Positions 6,752-14,814 of a DNA stretch of 64,000 nt are shown here, in pieces. Positions within the stretch are counted from its first letter, which is position 1; every line of letters starts with the position of its first letter. The translations under genes were made by a program, and so were the position numbers. The notes below the pieces were generated by a model. The model worked only from the letters and a program-made list of their open reading frames with translations, was not told where the DNA came from and searched no databases. Source of the DNA: Ignavibacteriota bacterium (GTDB taxonomy: Bacteria > Bacteroidota > Ignavibacteria > UBA10030 > SZUA-254); NCBI GenBank assembly GCA_016212665.1, contig JACREZ010000004.1, positions 44,250 through 108,249 of the forward strand. Direction: 5' to 3'.

Positions 6752-9382
6752 TCAGTAGATTCCTCGGTCGCTTCCCGACTTCGTCACTTTCAAATCCTGC
6801 AACTGCGATGCCTTCACGCGGATTTCAAATTGGTAACTTCGATATTGCCCGATGGGAGTCCATGAGAAGTTCATCGTCCAGCAATGCAAGTCGCGGGAGA
6901 TATTCATGCGGGGGTAAACAAACTCCTGACTGACAAAATCGTAGCCGCTTGCAACTGCAAACTTCCATTTCTCCGTCAAATTGAAATCAAGATTTCCGTT
7001 GATGCTCGATGAACGAACGACTTGCGGGTTTCTGCTTTCCGAGTAACTCCAATCCAAACTTAAATTCCATGGAATACTGAAATCCGGTTCTGCCATGCTG
7101 TCATACGAACGGGAACGAACGGGTTGCACTCCGGCAGAGGAATCCCGCTGTGTCGGCTGACCACCCGATTTTTTCTTCTCGCCGGAAAGCGATGTGGAAA
7201 ACCGGATGTTGAAATTCGTCAGACGCGCAAGCCGACCGTTCTCGCTCAACTCGAACTTGTTTACACGATTGAACCTTCCGGGTGATGATTCTTCCAACTT
7301 GTAGAAATCAAAATTCGCACCTCCATTAATATCAAACGTTCGTCCAATGCCCGTTCTGAAATTCATTCCGAGATTACTCAGGTTCATGCTGTCGGCGGTG
7401 AAATCATAACTTGCGCCAAGCCCGACATTGAGCAGTTGAATCTTCGTCCCTTCTTTTCCTTCCGCTTCGGGAATCGTTTTCATCTCAAACACATTCCCGA
7501 CATTGAAGTTTGCATAGAGCCGTTTGTCTTCGGGATTATCGCCATAGACTTGTTTATCATACGCGAACGAAACGGAAGGCGTCAGCGTATGACGAATCGC
7601 TGAAATGCCAAGCACGTTCGGTTGAAGGATTCCGAAAATACGTGTGTTCAACGAAAGACCTGTCGAGAGTGTGCCGATACGCTTTGCCTCTTTTTTATTC
7701 ATGTATGAAATGGAACTATCGGACGTATCGGCAACGGGAATATCGGTACTGCTGAAATCCCGCGAATCGCTGAAGTGAAGCGAGGGCGAAACGGTGATGT
7801 AGCCAAGTTTCGGCGCGATGCTGATGCTCATGCTTTGCCCGATGCGCTGTGCGTTGCCGCGCTGAAATTCCTCGACGGCAAGCAACGTGTCAACTCCGTT
7901 GAGATTCGTTTTGATATTGTTGACCGAGACATTTGTTTTCGAGCGGGAGTTCGATGCGCTCATGCCGTAATTCAAACCGATTTGTTCGTACCAGTTCAGG
8001 TCAGATGATTCATCGCCCGCCTTCTTTCTTCTGAACGGATAACTCGTTCCATGATTGAAACTGAGCGACGGCATCGTTTCATACACATCTCCCTTCACCA
8101 AATATTGCTGACGACTGACATTGAGCGAAATGCTGTTCGGCGATTCCCAATGTTTCGAGAGTGTCGCGTTGGAGGAAATTGTTTGTTGAAGCGCTTCCTG
8201 ATAATCAATTGTGTTTCGATACGCGTTATCGCTCGCGAAAGTGAAGTCAACATTCAGGCGCGTCGTCGGGTCAATATCCTGATTATGGTTGATGGTTGCC
8301 CGGTACGATTCTTCTTCCGTTCGCCGCGGGTCGTTCTCTTCGCCTGCGTGAAGCCTCTTATACTCGCCGCTGAACGAACCGGTGAAATTATATCGAACAT
8401 TATATTGAAAGTTGGAAGCCGCCGCCCATCCGCCTTTTGAGTACAAATCGCTTTGCACTTTCCAATCCATGTAATCATTCATCGCCCAGTAAAAACCGAG
8501 ATGACGAAGGAAGCGACCGCGTGTTCCGTCCTCGCCGTACGCCGGCGCGATAATCCCTGAACGCCTCCCCCCCTTGTTCGGAAAGACTGCGAACGGCAAC
8601 GCAAACACCGGCACATCAGCAATGAACAAATAGACCGGCTCGGCGACAACCTGATCCTGCATCTTCACTTTCATCCTCGGACTTCCGAAATAATAGTGTG
8701 GCTCCGGCGCGTCACATGTTGTGTATCGTCCTTTTGCGACGAACAAAATATCCTTGTCCACCTTCTTGATGTCTTCGCCGTGATAAAATCCTTCGTCCAT
8801 TTTTGTGTCGGCGATATTGATTTTTCCTTTCTTCGTTTGAAAGTTATACGTCAGCGTTCTGCCATCGTACTGCTCGCCTCCGTCTTTCATCACCGGCGTA
8901 CCTCGGTAACCGCCATGCAACGTGTCTGTCGAATCGGCAACTCCTTCCGCACTCAGCATATTCGTCTTCCAATCAATCCCGATTTGCTCCGACTTCAATT
9001 CCATTGTTTGATATTGAATTGAAGAATTTTTGTAGAGCGACATTGTTCTCGTCGAGAAGTGATAAATAATCGAATCGGTACACGAGTATGTCACCACCGT
9101 ATCAATTCCACCCGAAGCAGCAACTGTATCTTTCAACACCGAAGTCGAGTCCGTCAGAACAGAATCAACCCGAACTGTATCTGTTGATGAAAAAGGATTA
9201 CTCAGTCGGGATTCTTGCGCACTTCCGTTTCCATAAAATATGAAAAACAAAAATAGCATCAATCCGAAATCCGAAATCCGAAATCCGAAATCCTTCCAAA
9301 GACTTGTACGAATCTTGTTTACAGATTGGGTTTGTAAAAGGCGATGCATCATTCGATTAGATAACAAGACTTGCCGCCCCAA
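6752..9382 (-). CDS. lptD: LptD-like LPS-assembly outer-membrane protein
   Basis: This is an exported protein of about 870 residues. An N-terminal OstA-type periplasmic beta domain (YDGRTLTYNFQTKKGKI, followed by GYRGTPVMKDGG-like turns) leads into the LptD-specific stretch PVFALPFAVFPNKGGRRSG and then a long beta-rich barrel region. LptD inserts lipopolysaccharide into the outer leaflet. The start is uncertain: ATGs at 9382, 9352 and 9349 are in frame, and the first would overlap the ROK kinase gene (stop at 9357) by 26 nt. The signal peptide region includes DFGFRISDFGL, encoded by the ATCCGAAATC quasi-repeat. The stop codon is also supplied by a quasi-repeat. The family call rests on motif reading; Ignavibacteria LptD sequences are divergent. 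Confidence 0.75.
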   Translation of the reverse strand: MGRQVLLSNRMMHRLLQTQSVNKIRTSLWKDFGFRISDFGLMLFLFFIFYGNGSAQESRLSNPFSSTDTVRVDSVLTDSTSVLKDTVAASGGIDTVVTYSCTDSIIYHFSTRTMSLYKNSSIQYQTMELKSEQIGIDWKTNMLSAEGVADSTDTLHGGYRGTPVMKDGGEQYDGRTLTYNFQTKKGKINIADTKMDEGFYHGEDIKKVDKDILFVAKGRYTTCDAPEPHYYFGSPRMKVKMQDQVVAEPVYLFIADVPVFALPFAVFPNKGGRRSGIIAPAYGEDGTRGRFLRHLGFYWAMNDYMDWKVQSDLYSKGGWAAASNFQYNVRYNFTGSFSGEYKRLHAGEENDPRRTEEESYRATINHNQDIDPTTRLNVDFTFASDNAYRNTIDYQEALQQTISSNATLSKHWESPNSISLNVSRQQYLVKGDVYETMPSLSFNHGTSYPFRRKKAGDESSDLNWYEQIGLNYGMSASNSRSKTNVSVNNIKTNLNGVDTLLAVEEFQRGNAQRIGQSMSISIAPKLGYITVSPSLHFSDSRDFSSTDIPVADTSDSSISYMNKKEAKRIGTLSTGLSLNTRIFGILQPNVLGISAIRHTLTPSVSFAYDKQVYGDNPEDKRLYANFNVGNVFEMKTIPEAEGKEGTKIQLLNVGLGASYDFTADSMNLSNLGMNFRTGIGRTFDINGGANFDFYKLEESSPGRFNRVNKFELSENGRLARLTNFNIRFSTSLSGEKKKSGGQPTQRDSSAGVQPVRSRSYDSMAEPDFSIPWNLSLDWSYSESRNPQVVRSSSINGNLDFNLTEKWKFAVASGYDFVSQEFVYPRMNISRDLHCWTMNFSWTPIGQYRSYQFEIRVKASQLQDLKVTKSGSDRGIY
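9252..9296. repeat. Quasi-repeat tract encoding part of the LptD-like signal peptide
   Basis: AATCCGAAATCCGAAATC words occur about five times in tandem. On the minus strand they are translated as DFGFRISDFGL, immediately before the hydrophobic core LMLFLFFIF of the signal peptide. Confidence 0.8.
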
Positions 9383-10307
9383 TAATTCCCGCCGTATTTC
9401 CGAGTTTCGCTCTCAATACCTGAATGTTCGGACGATGCGGTTTGAGAACCCGCGCACGAAGCGCATTTGTGACAGCATCATACACAAATTGTGGCGCGGC
9501 AGAAATTCCGCCACCAATAATCACTGTTTCCAAATCGAGAATGTTGGAAACATTAGAGAGCGCGTACCCAAGTAATGTTCCGGCTTCTGTCAGAATTTCT
9601 TTCGCTACTGCGTCTCCCTGCTCTGCGGCGAGAGAGATGACAGCGGGTTCTATTTTATTGAAGTCTCCTTCAACAAGTTCAATAATTTTGGAATGAACGT
9701 TCGACTTTTGCAGTAACTCTTTCGTCCGTTGAGAAAGATACCGCTGACCGATATATGCTTCGATGCACCCTTTGTTCCCGCAATTACAATCAGGTCCGTT
9801 GAAGTCAATCGTCGTGTGACCGATTTCTCCCGCACCACCGTTCGGTCCGTGATAGATTTTTCCGTCGAGAATAATACCGCCACCGACGCCGGTTCCCCAA
9901 ATAACAAAAAGAAAATTCCTGTGGTGAATTCCCGCTCCGAACTTTGCTTCAGCCAACGCCGCACAGTTCGCATCGTTCTCAACAACGACCTTGATTCCCG
10001 TAATGCGATTGATTTCATTTTGAAGATTTACTTCATCCCACGCAGAAATATTCGGTGGCGCTTTGACGATTCCGTTGTTCACAATCCCTGGCGCGCCGAT
10101 ACCAATTGCTTCTAACGAATCGTTGCCATATTGATTGAACATCGAATCCACCGTCTTCATAATTTGTTGAACAACAGCGTCCGGTCCAAGATGCGCTTCT
10201 GTCGAAACCTTCGTCTCAGAAAGAATTTTTCCGTCAGAAGAAACACACCCGGTTTTAACAGTTGTTGCGCCGAGGTCAATGCCTAAAAAATAATGTTGAG
10301 TTGACAT
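9357..10307 (-). CDS. ROK family sugar kinase (glucokinase-like)
   Basis: This 316-residue protein carries the ROK features: an N-terminal ATP phosphate loop DLGATTVKTG, the signature GTGVGGGIILDGKIYHG, and the zinc motif GH-x9-CxCGxxGCxE (NCGNKGCIEAY). ROK kinases of this length phosphorylate glucose, N-acetylglucosamine or N-acetylmannosamine; glucokinase is the commonest role when the gene is not in a sugar-specific cluster. It lies directly upstream of the lptD-like gene and may overlap it. A DUF433/DUF5615 pair lies 8 nt upstream on the same strand. Confidence 0.85.
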   Translation of the reverse strand: MSTQHYFLGIDLGATTVKTGCVSSDGKILSETKVSTEAHLGPDAVVQQIMKTVDSMFNQYGNDSLEAIGIGAPGIVNNGIVKAPPNISAWDEVNLQNEINRITGIKVVVENDANCAALAEAKFGAGIHHRNFLFVIWGTGVGGGIILDGKIYHGPNGGAGEIGHTTIDFNGPDCNCGNKGCIEAYIGQRYLSQRTKELLQKSNVHSKIIELVEGDFNKIEPAVISLAAEQGDAVAKEILTEAGTLLGYALSNVSNILDLETVIIGGGISAAPQFVYDAVTNALRARVLKPHRPNIQVLRAKLGNTAGIIGAASLVI

Positions 10308-10315
10308 AAGTAATA

Positions 10316-10669
10316 TTAAAAGGTAAGTAATTGTTTTTTTGAAATCACAACAAGAGACCTTCCTTTTTTGAGAGCATATTGTAATTCTCCCCAGTGTTGG
10401 TGAAGAATCAGGAATAAATTTTCGTTAGAACAGTTTCCGAAATCAAGATAAACAATTTGTGGCGGCGAACCATAGACAATAGACCTGTCAAAAAAATCTC
10501 TATCCTTGCTGATAACAACAAACTCGTCTCGTTTAGCAATACTCCAAATTAATTCATCAGGCATTGATATGCCACCCAGCAGTTCTGAAACATGAACAGC
10601 CAACTCATTTCGTGAGCGAAACCAATCACAAAGACTCGGTGGCAACTGAGCATCCACCAACCATTTCAC
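10316..10669 (-). CDS. DUF5615-type PIN-like toxin
   Basis: This 117-residue protein starts KWLVDAQLPPSLCDWF, the hallmark of the DUF5615 PIN-like family. It has acidic residues at Asp6 and in the later ISKDRDFFDRS segment, as expected for a metal-dependent nuclease fold. It overlaps the upstream DUF433 gene by 4 nt, indicating translational coupling. DUF433/DUF5615 pairs are considered toxin-antitoxin modules with a predicted RNase toxin. The pair sits among housekeeping genes, which suggests acquisition as a unit. Confidence 0.8.
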   Translation of the reverse strand: MKWLVDAQLPPSLCDWFRSRNELAVHVSELLGGISMPDELIWSIAKRDEFVVISKDRDFFDRSIVYGSPPQIVYLDFGNCSNENLFLILHQHWGELQYALKKGRSLVVISKKQLLTF

Positions 10670-10914
10670 CCGGTTGCCTCAGACATTTCAAATGAATAAG
10701 AAGACACTCTTGCAGCAAAGCGAAGACATTCTTTTATATCTTCTAACTCGAGGTAAGGATAGTCATGAAGAATCTGCTTTTCAGTCATTCCACCGGCAAG
10801 CATTTCCAAAACATTTGAGACCGTGATTCGCATACCTCTTATTGTCGGTTTCCCGCCACACAAACCAGGAATAAGTGTAATACGTGATTGTTGAGTTACG
10901 TTTTCCATATTCAT
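10666..10914 (-). CDS. DUF433 antitoxin
   Basis: This 82-residue protein has the DUF433 core: PGLCGGKPTIRGMRITVSNV followed by MLAGGMTEKQILHDYPYLE and a final helix DIKECLRFAA. DUF433 proteins contain a winged-helix-like DNA-binding fold and are the usual partner of PIN-like toxins. Its stop overlaps the toxin start by 4 nt. A second ATG two codons in (10908) is possible. Confidence 0.8.
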   Translation of the reverse strand: MNMENVTQQSRITLIPGLCGGKPTIRGMRITVSNVLEMLAGGMTEKQILHDYPYLELEDIKECLRFAARVSSYSFEMSEATG

Positions 10915-10966
10915 TCTCTTTTTGTTTGGAACAATATAAAAATCAAAGACTGAACTTTCAAACTAA

Positions 10967-12319
10967 CTACTTTTTCCTTTTGGCTTTTAAATTGTTCCAC
11001 CACTTCTCCAACCTTTCTTTTATCTCTTTTTCTTTCCCTTCTTCCGTCGGCTGATAAAATACTTTCTCTTTCAAATTATCCGGTAAATATTGTTGCTCAA
11101 CAAAATGTCCGTCATAGTTGTGACTGTATTTATATTCCTCGCCGTACTTCAATTCCTTCATCAACTTCGTCGACGCGTTGCGGAGATGAAGCGGAACTTC
11201 GCCGCTCGATTGTGTTCGTACAATTTCCAACGCATCCTCAATCGCCCGGTACGACGCGTTACTTTTTGGCGCAGATGCAAGATACGTTGCCGCCTGAGCA
11301 AGAATAATTCTCGCTTCCGGCATCCCGATGTAATCTACTGCGGTGAAGCAACTTGTGGCAATCGTCAGAGCGTACGGGTCGGCATTCCCGACATCTTCCG
11401 ACGCAAGTACTATCATTCTGCGCGCAATGAATTTCGGGTCTTCGCCTCCATCCAACATTCGCGCAAGCCAGTAAACAGCCGCGTCCGGGTCGCTGCCACG
11501 AATACTCTTGATGAATGCAGAAATAATGTTGTAATGTTCTTCTCCCCCTTTATCGTACTTTGTAGTTTTCTTTTGAAAAACTTTTTCAACAATTTCCTTT
11601 GAAACAATTCGTTCGTTCTTCCCGGTCGGCTTGGTGATTCTCAAAGCAGTTTCGAGAGAGTTCAGCAACACCCGCGCATCGCCAGCGGCATACAACATCA
11701 ACAATTCCCGCTCGGATTCACCAATCGTCACCGACATTTTCTTCAATACGAAATCTTCTGCAAGTGCATGATTCAAAATAGTATTCAGTTCATTGACTCC
11801 CAACGGTTCAAGCACATACACGCGGCATCGGGAAAGCAATGGCGAAATTACTTCAAACGATGGATTCTCCGTCGTCGCTCCAATGAGCGTAATGTTTCCA
11901 TCTTCAACACTGTGAAGTAACGCGTCTTGTTGCGCTTTATTGAACCGGTGAATTTCATCTATGAAAAGAATTGTACGCTTATTTAATTTCTTCCTGTTTA
12001 TTTCCGCTCTGTCTAACACTTTCCGAACTTCCGCGACTCCCGAAGTTACCGCGCTCATTTGAAAATATTCTGCTTTCGTATGCTCTGCAATCACACGAGC
12101 AAGTGTAGTCTTCCCGCATCCTGGCGGTCCCCAGAAAATCATCGAAGGGACTTCATCCTTCTCGATGAGAATGCGAAGCGACTTCTCTTCACCAACTAAA
12201 TGCGTCTGCCCGACAAACTCGCTGAGAGTTTTCGGGCGCACTCGTTCCGCAAGTGGAGCGAATTGTTGTTGTGAAGATTTTTCTTTGGAAGGAGAGTCTC
12301 GTTCAAATAATTCCATCAA
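10967..12319 (-). CDS. rarA: Replication-associated recombination protein A (AAA+ ATPase)
   Basis: This 450-residue protein belongs to the MgsA/RarA/WRNIP1 family. Walker A is GPPGCGKTT (about residues 64-72), Walker B is ILFIDEIHRF (about 115-124), and sensor 1 is GATTENPSFE. The C-terminal half has the MgsA tetramerisation motifs IRGSDPDAAVYWLARMLDGGEDP and RRMIVLASEDVGNADP. It acts at stalled replication forks. Full length for the family. It is separated from the divIC-like gene upstream by an 80-nt gap filled by an imperfect inverted repeat. Confidence 0.93.
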   Translation of the reverse strand: MMELFERDSPSKEKSSQQQFAPLAERVRPKTLSEFVGQTHLVGEEKSLRILIEKDEVPSMIFWGPPGCGKTTLARVIAEHTKAEYFQMSAVTSGVAEVRKVLDRAEINRKKLNKRTILFIDEIHRFNKAQQDALLHSVEDGNITLIGATTENPSFEVISPLLSRCRVYVLEPLGVNELNTILNHALAEDFVLKKMSVTIGESERELLMLYAAGDARVLLNSLETALRITKPTGKNERIVSKEIVEKVFQKKTTKYDKGGEEHYNIISAFIKSIRGSDPDAAVYWLARMLDGGEDPKFIARRMIVLASEDVGNADPYALTIATSCFTAVDYIGMPEARIILAQAATYLASAPKSNASYRAIEDALEIVRTQSSGEVPLHLRNASTKLMKELKYGEEYKYSHNYDGHFVEQQYLPDNLKEKVFYQPTEEGKEKEIKERLEKWWNNLKAKRKK

Positions 12320-12337
12320 CTACCTCGACTGATATGC

Positions 12338-12401
12338 GATATGAGATTTGGGATATGAGCGATAATATTTTGCAAATATCTCATTTCCCACATCTCACAT
12401 C
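12338..12401. repeat. Imperfect inverted repeat built from quasi-repeat words
   Basis: The left arm at 12338-12359 (GATATGAGATTTGGGATATG...) and the right arm at 12380-12401 are near reverse complements: read on the minus strand, the right arm is GATGTGAGATGTGGGAAATG... They could form a stem of about 22 bp with a loop of about 20 nt between the divIC-like stop codon and rarA. Each arm is itself a short tandem of a GATATGAG word. It lacks the T-run of an intrinsic terminator. Confidence 0.55.
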
Positions 12402-12738
12402 ACTTCTTAATCTTGTATACCGTCTCGCCTTCTCGAATCATTCCATATTTATCACGGGCGACTTTTTCGATGGCAAACTTCGATGTGTCAAGGTCGGCGG
12501 ATTGTTTCTGAAGATAAAGCGAATCAACGCGCGCTTGTTGGATGAGCAACGCCATTTCTTCCTTTTGTTTTTGGAGATGATAACGGTCGAGCAATCCTTT
12601 GTCGCTGAACGTTATCATTCCTGCAACGAAGAAAAGAATGACGACTGACCACATCAACTTTTTATTTCTGAAAAGCCGACGGAGCCAGTTCGGTAGAAAT
12701 TTATGAGAAGAATCTTTTCGGTAGTAGAGGTCGTTCAT
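12400..12738 (-). CDS. Septum formation initiator family protein (FtsB/DivIC)
   Basis: This 112-residue protein has a short basic cytoplasmic N-terminus, one transmembrane helix at about residues 28-44, and a coiled coil (KQKEEMALLIQQARVDSLYL) that ends in the typical ARDKYGMIREGETVYKI motif. Proteins of this type link FtsL and FtsQ in the divisome. It lies between rarA and ddl; ddl next to division genes is a common arrangement. Confidence 0.8.
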   Translation of the reverse strand: MNDLYYRKDSSHKFLPNWLRRLFRNKKLMWSVVILFFVAGMITFSDKGLLDRYHLQKQKEEMALLIQQARVDSLYLQKQSADLDTSKFAIEKVARDKYGMIREGETVYKIKK

Positions 12739-12771
12739 GGCGATTGAATGTAAGACTTCTCAGCCAAGAAA

Positions 12772-13986
12772 TCAACTTTTCTGATACCATTTTGTCTTGG
12801 GTTGGTACGATGTTTTGAGTGATAGTTTCTGACGATGTCGCTCGAACGCCAAACCGATAAGTTTATCGAGCAACGTTGAGTAGGAAAGCCCGGACGCCTG
12901 CCATAACTTCGGGTACATGCTGATGGAAGTGAAGCCGGGTATCGTGTTGATTTCATTCAAATAAAACCTGTTTGTGCCTTTTTCGACCAAGAAATCCACC
13001 CGTGCCATGCCCGCACAATCAATCGCTTTGAAACCAAGCAACGCGTACTTCTGAATCTTTTTGATGACTGATTTAGGAAGTTTGGCGGGGATGACTTCCC
13101 TTGATTTCCCGTCAACATACTTTGCATCGTAGTCGTAAAACTCGTTCGAAGAAATTATTTCTCCCGGAACCGAAGCGAGAGGTTCATCATTTCCCAAAAC
13201 GCTCACTTCAATCTCACGAGCATTTACGATTCCCTTCTCGATAAGAATTTTTCTATCGTACTCCATTGCCAACTTCATTGCACGTATCAATTCCTTCCTG
13301 TCATGCGCTTTGGAGATTCCCACACTTGAACCGGAGTTTGCCGGTTTCACGAAACATGGATATTGTAATTTTGTCTCGACCTCTTTGATAAGACGTTCGC
13401 GCCTTGTTCTGAACTCCTTGCTCAAAAACCAAACGTATGGTGCAACCGGAATCCCCGCTCGTTCAAACAGTTGCTTTGAAATTATTTTATCCATCCCGAC
13501 CGATGAACCGAGAACTCCAGCACCAACGTACGGAAGGTTGGCAAGTTCGAACAACCCTTGCATTGTTCCATCTTCCCCAAACGCTCCGTGAAGCACAGGA
13601 AAAAGCACATCTAACCGGGAAACCATCGGCGGATATATTTCTCCATACACACCGACTAATCCCTGAAACGTCGGGTCGGGAAGAACTATTTGCACCGTTT
13701 CATTCACCACCCATTGACGCTCTTTCAAAATGGTCATGACATTTTCCGAACTCATCCATTTTCCATCCCGTGTAATGCCGATGGGAATTACTTCATACTT
13801 TTTCTTATCCAACGCATTCATCACTGCGGTTGCAGAAACAAGTGATACTTCATGCTCGGCAGAACGACCACCGAACACAACACCGACTCTTATTTTGGGT
13901 TTGCGGTTTCTGCCCGCCTTGGGCGGGTGCGTTTGTGGTTTGAAGTTTTTGATTTCTGATTTCTGATTTCTGATTTCTGATTTCAT
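12772..13986 (-). CDS. ddl: D-alanine--D-alanine ligase with a repeat-derived N-terminal extension
   Basis: This ATP-grasp ligase makes D-Ala-D-Ala for peptidoglycan. The core begins at about residue 31 with [22 protein letters not shown] and includes [12 protein letters not shown], the ATP-grasp segment [14 protein letters not shown], and [10 protein letters not shown]...[12 protein letters not shown]. The first 30 residues ([13 protein letters not shown], then [13 protein letters not shown]) are absent from normal Ddl proteins. They are encoded by a GATTTCTGATTTCT quasi-repeat plus the palindrome CACCCGCC-CAA-GGCGGGCA. No clear ribosome-binding site precedes 13986. Translation could start inside or after the extension, but no ATG lies between the extension and the core, so a non-ATG start would be needed to exclude it. 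Confidence 0.9.
   Translation of the reverse strand: MKSEIRNQKSEIKNFKPQTHPPKAGRNRKPKIRVGVVFGGRSAEHEVSLVSATAVMNALDKKKYEVIPIGITRDGKWMSSENVMTILKERQWVVNETVQIVLPDPTFQGLVGVYGEIYPPMVSRLDVLFPVLHGAFGEDGTMQGLFELANLPYVGAGVLGSSVGMDKIISKQLFERAGIPVAPYVWFLSKEFRTRRERLIKEVETKLQYPCFVKPANSGSSVGISKAHDRKELIRAMKLAMEYDRKILIEKGIVNAREIEVSVLGNDEPLASVPGEIISSNEFYDYDAKYVDGKSREVIPAKLPKSVIKKIQKYALLGFKAIDCAGMARVDFLVEKGTNRFYLNEINTIPGFTSISMYPKLWQASGLSYSTLLDKLIGLAFERHRQKLSLKTSYQPKTKWYQKS
13911..13985. repeat. Composite element: 19-nt palindrome plus quasi-repeat in the 5' end of ddl
   Basis: On the minus strand CACCCGCC-CAA-GGCGGGCA occupies 13929-13911. It is preceded by four copies of the word GATTTCT/AGAAATC at 13950-13985. 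The whole element is in frame with ddl and translated as [11 protein letters not shown]...HPPKAGR. The same palindrome occurs at 55242-55260 and 60931-60949. Confidence 0.85.
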
Positions 13987-14046
13987 TGTAAATTAGTTTC
14001 TGTTTATATGTACTTATTGTAGGAGTTGAGAAACAAGAAACAAGCA

Positions 14047-14787
14047 TCAAGCATCAAGCATCTGTCGAATTACTTTCCGTACATCTACAGAACTTTCTGT
14101 ATTCTCTTCACCAACAACACACGAAATCTTATCGGTGATTTCTTTCCCGTACGATTGCTGACTGATTGCACGAAGTTTTTCAATCTCTTCCTGTGAAAGC
14201 AATTTCTCACCGCCCAACATTTTTGCAACAAACGTAATATGCGCGGCGTGTTCGACTTTTTCCATTTTGTAATACGCATCCCACAAATCCCTACCGTACG
14301 TTACCACGCCGTGATTAGCAAGCAAGATTGCATCGGTCTGTTTGACAAACGGAGCGATAGACAAAGCAACTTCTTCCGTTGACGGTGTTGCATACTCAGC
14401 CAACGGAACTGCTCCAAGTCCGACAATCACTTCAGGAAAGACACAACTTGTGAGAGGTACTCTCGCCGCCGCAAACCCCGTTGCATAAATCGGATGCGCA
14501 TGAACAACAGCGTTCACGTCAGGGCGTTGTTGGTAAATGAAAAGGTGCATTCTGAATTCGGTTGATGGCTTATGATTTCGGATTGCGGATTGCGGATTGC
14601 GGATTACAATATTTCCATTGTTATCTACTTCAAGAATATCATCTTCCGTTACCATGCCTTTGTTGATGCCGCTTCGTGTTGTAAGAAAGTTGCCGTTCTC
14701 CAGACGAGCGCTTACGTTGCCGTCGGTGGCGGAGACGAAACCTTTGAAGTAAAGGCGATTGCAAACTTCAACTAAATCATGAAACAT
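14047..14787 (-). CDS. Class II aldolase/adducin family protein with a repeat-encoded insert
   Basis: This 246-residue protein resembles L-fuculose-phosphate and L-ribulose-phosphate aldolases. It has the metal-binding HAHP (VVHAHPIYATGF) and the later ANHGVVTYG histidine. These enzymes cleave or isomerise phosphorylated ketoses using zinc. Between DNNGNIV and the conserved KPSTEFRMHLFIYQQRPDV lies IRNPQSAIRNH, encoded by a GGATTGCGGATTGC quasi-repeat (14568-14606). Family members normally have a short turn here, so the insert sits in a loop near the active-site domain. Substrate is unknown. The gene is 27 nt downstream of the MTHFR fusion gene; with methionine metabolism next door, a methylthioribulose-phosphate dehydratase role is an alternative. 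Confidence 0.8.
   Translation of the reverse strand: MFHDLVEVCNRLYFKGFVSATDGNVSARLENGNFLTTRSGINKGMVTEDDILEVDNNGNIVIRNPQSAIRNHKPSTEFRMHLFIYQQRPDVNAVVHAHPIYATGFAAARVPLTSCVFPEVIVGLGAVPLAEYATPSTEEVALSIAPFVKQTDAILLANHGVVTYGRDLWDAYYKMEKVEHAAHITFVAKMLGGEKLLSQEEIEKLRAISQQSYGKEITDKISCVVGEENTESSVDVRKVIRQMLDA
14568..14606. repeat. Quasi-repeat tract inside the aldolase gene
   Basis: GGATTGCGGATTGC words occur three to four times in tandem, in frame within a conserved enzyme. They are translated on the minus strand as RNPQSAIRNHK. Confidence 0.85.
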
Positions 14788-14814
14788 AAATCTTATATCA
14801 TGAATCTTGAATCA

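Noticed and set aside
13850..14050. Small minus-strand frame of 66 residues (KSEIRNQKL... type) overlapping the ddl start
   Set aside because: It is the quasi-repeat read in another frame, without a recognisable domain.
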